Assembly (NCBI GenBank): GCA_965644295.1
Contig: CBFFRP010000017.1
Location: forward strand, 124,001-188,000
From: Paraphysomonas bandaiensis
Lineage: Eukaryota > Chrysophyceae
Reading direction: 5' to 3'
Length of the DNA: 64,000 bases
The position numbers and the translations under genes were made by a program. The notes beneath the pieces are model-generated. The model did no database searches and was not told where the DNA came from. It worked only from the letters and a program-made list of their open reading frames with translations. This document shows, in pieces, positions 57,241 to 64,000 of this stretch (position 1 is the first letter of the stretch; every line of letters starts with the position of its first letter).

Positions 57241-58295
57241 CACATGGCAGACATAAGCATCAATGTTGATGATGTGGAAGATGTTGATAATGTTGTTGAT
57301 GAGGCTGGTGACACTGAGGCCGCTCCCAGTGGAGATCAAGACCAGCCTGAGCCGGGTGGTCAAGCTCAGCTCTGCAGCACCATTGCTAAAACTCTTGAAG
57401 GAGAAGGACTTCGCCAAATTTCGTGATATTGTTGGTGCAGGCGATGACGGCATCGATGATTTGAAGAAGTTGTTGCTGTAGTTTGATGGCTACACTACTG
57501 AATGGGCCAAGAAGAAGGATCCCACTAATGTGCGCGATTCAGATGATCTAAAACGAATTATATTCGGGGAGAAGGTGAAAAATACTTATGCTAGTTTCAT
57601 GTCGGCAATAAACAATAGGTACGGTTTAGTGTTATATGTGTTTCTGTGATCTATTAAGTGCACTTTATAAGGTTTGAGCCACTATGGATTGAATCCCATA
57701 TTGTAGGACTATCCACCTAAATACAGGGCTGGGTAGTCCTACAATATGAGTCCTTCCGGTGTAGATGCATCTCAATACCTCCTATACATCAAGAAGCAAA
57801 TATCTGTGTATCGTGCGCATGAGATCGCATATAAGACTTCCACCTACAAGTTTGATCGAACTACTTTCCAGATTGGTGGCTTGCTTGTCTCTTCCTCGGA
57901 AGGCCAACTGGCCAACGATGCAGAGACTGCTTCATGTCTGGAAAAGCTGTCGATATGGGTGTTAATCGGCTGCAGGATATTAGATTCTAATTCGCCGACT
58001 CCTTCACACTGAAGTGACAATCAGACCCCTTCCAAAAGCGTGCGCGTCGACTTACACGTCCAGCACAGCTATAGTACCCCAATGCCTCTACACGTAGCAT
58101 TGCTTTGCCATTCACAAGGGCCGCTGTGATTCAAAACAAAAGAGTTTACAATAAGCTACTCGAGCAGCTTGAAACTCAAGGTGATGAGCTGCTTGCAGCA
58201 GTAACAGTGACTGATACAAATGAACAATTTTTTAGAATAGAACTTCTTATTAGAGACAAATGTTCTGGTGTGGGGTACACATACCCTCTACCATA
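57241..58295 (+). pseudogene. Decayed coding fragments of an unknown element
   Basis: Plus-strand text in changing frames: MADISINVDDVEDVDNVVDE, LLKLLKEKDFAKFRDIVGAG, FDGYTTEWAKKKDP and LKRIIFGEKVKNTYASFM; after a hairpin, SPSGVDASQYLLYIKKQISV; then LLEQLETQGDELLAAV. Stops and frameshifts separate them. Direction and composition suggest one old gene, family not recognised. Confidence 0.4.
57697..57748. other. Perfect 15-bp-stem hairpin
   Basis: catattgtaggacta (57697-57711) and tagtcctacaatatg (57734-57748) are perfect inverted copies around a 22-base loop. It separates two pieces of the decayed coding region. Confidence 0.85.
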
Positions 58296-58611
58296 ATAAT
58301 CCAAAATTATTTCCTTATGTGGTTCTATTCTAGGCACACAGCATTTAATTCTAAATTTCCTGGATTCGGTATCTACTTTGAGTTGGTGGCAATTAGCTCT
58401 TACTTAATTCGTTGGGTCATTTTCTTACTATTATTTTACTTGCTATTGCAATATCAAGCTAAGCATTTACCATTAAGATTAACATCATCAGCAGCCCACC
58501 TTCTCTACCAGTCTCTAGCACGGTCGATATCCTTTCGTTGTTCATCAGTCAACCATTCAACCCCTTCGAATACAGCAATGACTTCTACTATGCTAGAAGT
58601 GTAGGTCTTCC

Positions 58612-59060
58612 TCAACTCTGGTATCGATAATTGCATAGTTGAAACATATCAATGATACTGCCACGATTGGCTTGTAAATTATAAGACTGTGATAATGGCG
58701 GAGTAACTTCCACATTCATTGCAGCCTCTACATCTCTACAGTCATGATTAAGGCTCTCCCAGTATTCAGCAGTTGAATCACCGCATTTGGTACGCAATCC
58801 ATCATATTCCAAGAGCATACTGTGTAGAATACAAGCAGTACGAAAGGCCCCAAACTGACTGATAGTAATTAGGACTTGGATGAATTCTTCATGTGCTCGT
58901 CGTATTGACAAACGATTTGATGTTATCGTTGACAAATCTGTCAACCACGTATTCCATCTCCTGCTGAGTTGGAACTCTTCCTCTGAGAGTACTATTGTCA
59001 ATGACAAAGTATTTCAACTATTTCAACAGACTTGCAGACGCTTAATTGATACCAAAGTAC
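58612..59060 (-). pseudogene. Fragment resembling DDE (Harbinger-type) transposase C-terminus
   Basis: The minus frame from 59007 reads LSRRWNTWLTDLSTIT, then FGAFRTACILHSMLLEYDGL. The latter resembles the conserved end of DDE_Tnp_4 transposases (xACxxLHNxLLxxDG). The frame is short and lacks the catalytic D residues, so it is a relic. Family call from a short motif. Confidence 0.45.
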
Positions 59061-59224
59061 AGAGTTGCTGTTTTAAAAGGAAAGGTACGGCAGTATGAAA
59101 GTATGGTAAAGCAAACACTGAGGAATGTTACTGAATCTCTAAAAACCAGTTTCTTGGTGACATTTCCTGGTACAAAAAAGCTGTCAGTAACATGTTACTG
59201 AAAATGTTACTGAAACAGTGCTAC

Positions 59225-59745
59225 TAAATCAGTGCAAAGGGCTGTGGATTGACGAATGACGTGCTTGTATGGATCAATTCAGTCTGATAAATGAGGCAAT
59301 GCATGAAAAACTTAATGCAGCCGGATCCGTACTACTTTATTGGTGACGAAGCTTTCGTACTACACAGCACTTTCTAGTTCTACGGTCTCGAAGGAGATTT
59401 GATTAATGAAAAAATTCTTTCAATTACCACTTGTCATCATGACAGTGTATTCAGAGCCTTTTCTCATTTAACTCAGATGTGATAAGTGGATACTTATTTG
59501 CACTGTGGCAGCTAAACTTCATAACTACATCATAGACAAAATGCCAGGGGGTCGAGCATCGAGCAGAATGTGATATTCAAGAAGGGGACGCAAGCTTGGT
59601 TTACTGAAATGGGAACTTCAATGAAGGTGAGAAGCTATTGAATACTAACCGCCCAAATGGAGATCGCCGTAAACAACTAACACAATACCTACACGATGAA
59701 GGTGTTAGGAGACCTACTCTTTTCAAAAAGCTATTTACATAATTT
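59225..59745 (+). pseudogene. Second DDE (Harbinger-like) transposase relic
   Basis: Plus-strand pieces in shifting frames: NAAGSVLLYW, YFIGDEAFVLHSTF (compare the GDxAF/Y D-motif of DDE_Tnp_4), FSHLTQM, and at the end TNRPNGDRRKQLTQYLHDEG followed by VRRPTLFKKLF. Stops are frequent. It ends about 110 bp before the convergent 384-aa gene, so both may derive from one transposon. Confidence 0.45.
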
Positions 59746-59853
59746 GAATAATACAATGCAATTAATATCGCATATGCATATTAAATCTTATTACTAAGCC
59801 TTTTAACAATTATCACTCGAAATATACATATATATACATAGCAGTTGAATTAT

Positions 59854-61168
59854 TTAACGCTCAGAGTCAATGTCGTTGTTCAATGCTTTTCTTACACTTG
59901 GAGTACAAAGTCCCGACAGTTGAAGCAAGTAGTCATGGGCCCTTTGTTTAATGTTTTCATCTGTAGAATTCAATGCCATGAATTCCACAGCACGAATTCT
60001 CTCTGTGCGTGATAAAATGGATTCTAAAGCAAGACTCATCCCTTCTGAACTGTCACTCCCACCTGATCTCATTGCTGCTCTTCTTGCCCTCTGATTCTTT
60101 CGAGCAATTGCTCCTGGTGTAGGTGAAAGCTTACGCTTTCTTGGAACTTGGGGCTTCCCATCAGTTGGTAGCGCTCCGCTGTCCCTCTGCATATGTCTGG
60201 GAAGGGCTATACCGAGCTGGTCCATTTGGCTCCTATCCATTATGCAGTAGGCGTAATAGTAGACGTCCGAGTAGCTGGTGCAGAACTTGCACCACTCGTC
60301 GTAGAGATTTTCGGCTTCCTGGTTTCCACTTCGGCTGAAATTCTGGAATATCTACACGCCAGTTGTCAAATAGCGTATAGTTGTATGGTAAGTCATTCAT
60401 TATTTACCTTTGTTAAGTTGATTCGAATCTCTCGCATACTTTTTCTGATCCAACCTCCATCTCGTTTAGGTCGTCCAGGTGTGCTGGGATTGAGCTCAAA
60501 ACACTTCTTTGCTATGGATTCAAGTTGCGGGATAGGCCTATTGAACAATGGAGTGAAATAATATAGTCGCCACAGTATACAACATACTGATAAGGCACTT
60601 TGCGATTGCCGTGCTCATCATACACAATAGTCTGGTTCTGAAATACCAAACTCTCATCATTGAATTGAGCGGCCAGCTGCTGCCAGGGATCGGGCTGGGT
60701 GGCAACTTTTCGCCTATTCATTGGCTGATATGCTCGAATCCATAAAGCTTGTGCTGAAGGCAGCACATATAAGTGCATCAAACGGCACCTGTAAATGTTC
60801 ACAAGTAATTAGATATACTAACCCTAATCAGTTATATTTCACCTATCGTGATCGTTAGTGTCCTCGTCGCGGGCACTTGCTTCAGTAATAGATGCAGCTG
60901 ATTCAGACAAAGCACTAGACTCAACAGCCTTCTTCACACACTCAGGAAGTGAAATAAAGAAGGCCTGAGTCTTGTTCTGCTGCAAAGCAGTCATCTTATC
61001 CCACTCTGGGTACGATGAGTCGAACGCTCTCTGTTCCGGGCATTGCTCAGGCTGCAATTTCCGCAATTGCATCACAACGTAATTAGGGTGACACATGGGC
61101 CACCCTCTGGGCACCAGAGAGTCTCCTTGGCTTACATCAGCATCGCTGCTATGGTCAGAGCTGCTCAT
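59854..61168 (-). CDS. Unassigned 384-aa protein, possible transposon accessory ORF (4 exons)
   Basis: Exons on the minus strand: 61168-60843, 60788-60588, 60537-60408, 60351-59854; introns 54, 50 and 56 nt. The 1155-nt join is fully open, so it looks intact. The N-terminus is Ser/Asp-rich (MSSSDHSSDADVSQGDS) and leads into VPRGWPMCHPNYVVMQLRKL. The core has WQQLAAQFNDESLVFQNQTI and PIPQLESIAKKCFELNPSTP, then WIRKSMREIRINLTKIFQNF, NQEAENLYDEWCKFCTSYSD and VYYYAYCIMDR. The tail is basic (KPQVPRKRKLSP, RKNQRARRAAMR) and then helical. Trp-spaced helices resemble Myb/SANT or trihelix DNA-binding folds, but I cannot assign it. Position next to DDE relics suggests the second ORF of a Harbinger-type element; equally it could be a host gene. 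Confidence 0.6.
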
Positions 61169-63024
61169 CTTAGAATTTAAATGTAGACTTCGCTCTCATT
61201 CAGAGGGCAGCCCATACAGCCGTATATGGTATAGTACAAATCAAAACTGGTGCTTTTCTGCGACAAGATGGGTCGTTTTGTTATAAAATACGGATCTTTT
61301 GGTGAAAATGGGATTTTATACAGAAAAAATGCCTGTATTTTCAAAAAATTAGGACATAGCGCGCACGTCCACCTGGGCCTCGCATCATATCATACGATGC
61401 TATATGATAGTCTCCATCAGATGCCCAGGGAAGCACAAGTATCTCAGTATGAAGAGTGAGTGTGTCGCTGATAGTTCTGTTTTCGAACGATCTGATAACA
61501 GTGTCGCGAAGGCGCCTGTATAGCTGTGCACTGTGTATGTATATGTGCTGCATCTGCTTGAAGGACACGTCAACGATAAGATCAGAGACAGCTCTGAGAT
61601 ATGAGTTCTACTGATAGGGAAGGGATTCATTACACCGAATAGTTCATAGGTAACTGTGTATTGACTGTGGAGGTTATTGTGTGTGAATTCCGTAGCCATT
61701 ACGAACACCAGCTCTTGCCGTTAATCAAGAGGGATATCTCTCCAATGATTACCGCACTATCGTGTCTCCATGTACAATGATAATATATTTCGTAACTACT
61801 GCTGATCCTTCCGGCTTGATCACAACCTCTGAAGAGCTTCCGAGTATTGTGGGGGGTCTCGTCACTGCTAAAGTAGAAACAAGTGTATTGATCGGAAGGA
61901 AAGTTAATGATTCCACTGCTCGGGCTCCAATTGATGCCATTGACAATGATTGAAGAAAGTATCAGTGAGAAGTACTGAGAGTGAGGCTGGCAAATTAGAA
62001 GTAGTTCCATGATACGAACAATTATATTTGATTCTAGCTTTAGTTTCAAGTGCTTCCTATACGTATCATCGACCTCAGTCTTCCAATAGCCCGTATACAG
62101 ATCGGTTTTCACCGTAAGAGTTCTTGAAATGATGAGTAGGCGTAATAAACTAGTTTACATGTAGTTTCAAATAGCGTTTTTGATGTAAATTATCATGTTG
62201 TTATTCTCAAAAGGCGCTATATATTATAATGATTTTCGCCCTAACTATTTCCCACTTTTCCTTTCAAGACACTCTATGATATTATTTAGTTGTGCTTTCA
62301 AACTGCGTGTGCATTTTTACAACAGTGTAGTTGATATAGTGTATAGTGTAAGAACACATTTTAGAAATTGACCAAGTTGGCTGGTAATGATTGGTGGGAT
62401 CGTGGGATCTACGCAGTGTTGTTCATGTTTGATGCACACATCGAGATTGCTAGAGGTGACGATTCAGGTTATTACGTGTGGCTGACGCGCGTACCTAAAA
62501 TTGTAAATGTATTTTAAAGTATGATAGCTTGCTGTCTAGTTGCAGAGGACTGCAGAGAATTATGTCTACTCCCGTAGTAGAAGATAATAGTGGGAGCTGT
62601 AGGCGCTGTTTTAGGTCTTCTTGTCAGCTACTTAGATTATTTATGATTATTTGAAGTTCTGCTTATAATATAAGGTTGATAATAACTTGTTCTCATGGAT
62701 TATTGTACTGTATCTGCTGATAAGAAAGGTTGTGACGTATGAAGTGTATGAAGTGCACCCCTTTAAAGTTGCGTTAAAATATGTGCAACTAGAGTAGTAT
62801 TCTGAGAGGTAGCAGGCTTGTGCTGGATAACCTATATGAATTATTTGTCTACAACTCTAAACAATTTTCGTTTAACCACCTCGTCCTCGTTAAAAGATAT
62901 TCAGCTGCATGAATAGTTTATTGTTTTAACGAGTATCAATCCCATAATTTGTAGTTTATAGTGACGGGTATAGTTTAGTACCTAATTTAACGAAATTCAC
63001 TAGGTTCGAAACTATGTGAGAAAG
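61169..63024. other. Intergenic with one ambiguous coding-like patch
   Basis: At 61762-61953 both strands are open. The plus frame reads VTTADPSGLITTSEELPSIV then VSVLIGRK-like text, and the minus frames extend to 62112. Neither has a convincing start, family or splice context. The rest is AT-rich with no gene seen. Confidence 0.4.
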
Positions 63025-63467
63025 TCTTATTATTAGCAGTAGGCGTCAAGAACCGACATCAGATAAGTAGTTAGATGAAGACTAGTCAGGCTAGATCGAC
63101 CTCTACAAGTAACTAACTAGTACAAATTCTCATATCCTACTATTAAACGCTACAGACGCTACTTGTGCGTCGCCGCAAGCACCAAGGTGCAACCATTTCT
63201 TGTGTGTGAGGGATAAGCTCTCTGCGGACGTCAGTCCTTGAAGTACAGAATGATCAGTCAGGAGGACGCTCCTTGAGATAGGGCTCCTCGGGACTTTGTG
63301 GAGGGGGATTTATGTATCAGTGAGTCCAGTGTTCTTAACCTGAGATACTGTACATGGACGAGGGGGTATGTTGGGGCTCCCACGTGTCTTTTTGCTGCGA
63401 GTTGGGCCCGAAACAGAGGAGTATCTGTCGGAGTTGACATCGTGGCCGCTTCTCTGCTGGGGCGAGA
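63025..63467 (+). repeat. Dispersed ~0.4-kb GC-rich repeat, copy B
   Basis: Same-orientation partner of 46648-47060, slightly longer owing to small insertions. The short frames on both strands here are not conserved between the copies. Confidence 0.85.
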
Positions 63468-63761
63468 CTATATCTTGCTTTCAAGTTTATGCTCATACTC
63501 CTCCTATCACTTAGTATGTAGTATATATTATGTGTTGATTTCGGAGACAACATATGTTCATCTCCAATCACAATGAACTCAAAACTAGAAAACATGTCGT
63601 CAGCAAGCAAGCAGCTCTTACTTTACTTTTCGACGCATGTGTACAGTAACGGCAAATGATATATACCATATTTACGGAAACCTATTTTTCTCATTCACGC
63701 ACCATATGATAATAATAACCGGGCATAATCTACAGTTCATACACTAATCCTTCGGCATTTT

Positions 63762-64000
63762 TCACTGAAAACTTGAATTCGATGGGTCACTATGCTGCAC
63801 AATAAAATCACTGAAACTACTAAACTCCGGCACCCAACCAATCTCAGTTCGCGTCCACCTGCAATCACATACTTTCCCTCCATTCTCATGCTCTGATTTC
63901 GAAGAGAACTGCGCATGCGTCATAAACTAAACCCGACAGTGAAATAATACCTGTGGAACAGAAACTCCGGGGGCCAGAGCTGCAAATGATGCCTCGACAA
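63762..64000 (-). CDS. 3' end of a gene running off the window
   Basis: The minus strand enters from the window edge with an open exon (64000-63951, SRHHLQLWPPEFLFHR). A donor at ctccacag|gtatta, a 92-nt intron (63950-63859) and a terminal exon 63858-63762 follow, reading WTRTEIGWVPEFSSFSDFIV and ending SNSSFQ before TGA. The phase matches across the junction. No family recognised from so little sequence. Confidence 0.35.

Noticed and set aside
60512-60600. Apparent frameshift in the 384-aa gene near 60560
   Set aside because: A 50-nt intron with a GTATGT donor (60587-60538) joins the frames exactly; no mutation needed.
61749-62112. Overlapping plus and minus frames with plausible composition
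   Set aside because: Neither strand has a start, splice context or recognisable family strong enough to call a gene; described only as an ambiguous patch.
1-64000. CRISPR arrays, bacterial operons, rRNA and tRNA genes
   Set aside because: No spaced direct-repeat array, no Shine-Dalgarno-linked gene runs, and no cloverleaf or rRNA core sequence that I could support by eye.

Overview
The window is nuclear DNA of a protist with small spliced genes, most likely a stramenopile (heterokont). This is inference. It rests on the Pro-Thr repeat linker and REJ-type ectodomain of the giant membrane protein at 33784-40910, an EGF-rich secreted protein of a kind common in heterokonts, a calcium-dependent protein kinase, a flagellar coiled-coil (CCDC96/CFAP184-type) gene and an interstitial TTAGGG-type repeat. 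No rRNA or tRNA gene and no bacterial feature was recognised. Introns are GT-AG and very short. Of 27 introns I could place by reading frame, 24 are 45-59 nt, two are 92 nt and one is 133 nt.

Layout. 1-1328 and 20319-21646 are near-identical inverted repeat arms, each with a complete mitochondrial ADP/ATP carrier gene; the left arm runs off the window start. Between the arms lie a hAT relic, a roughly 360-bp TATG microsatellite, a complete MutL-family gene of PMS2 type (4307-6951), a truncated Copia element (7268-~9422), a graveyard of hAT and Copia fragments, a fold-back structure whose loop holds a telomere-like repeat (11688-12196), an unidentified decayed gene (13412-14770), and a full-length Copia element with both LTRs and a 5-bp target duplication (14773-20148).

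22008-22999 is a small PX-domain gene. 23000-27872 is gene-poor and contains an 800-bp hAT element with matching ends and a perfect 8-bp target duplication. 27873-48415 is the gene-rich core: a Ctf4/WDHD1 replisome protein (minus) divergent from a SEC14/CRAL-TRIO protein with a membrane tail (plus), the 2343-residue REJ-like receptor (plus), a CDPK (minus), a small membrane protein (plus) and a newly assembled 109-residue secreted Cys-rich protein (minus). Next come a secreted EGF-like protein (49656-50816, minus) and the CCDC96-like flagellar gene (53668-56548, minus). The right end (57241-64000) holds decayed DDE transposase pieces, an intact four-exon 384-residue gene that may be a transposon accessory protein, the second copy of a dispersed ~0.4-kb repeat, and the 3' end of a gene leaving the window.

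Functional themes: replication and repair (PMS2, Ctf4), membrane and phosphoinositide biology (SEC14-like, PX), calcium and surface signalling (CDPK, REJ/EGF proteins), the flagellum (CCDC96) and mitochondrial energy exchange (carrier pair). There is no operon-like organisation. Exon coordinates were derived by hand from splice signals and reading frame, without transcripts.
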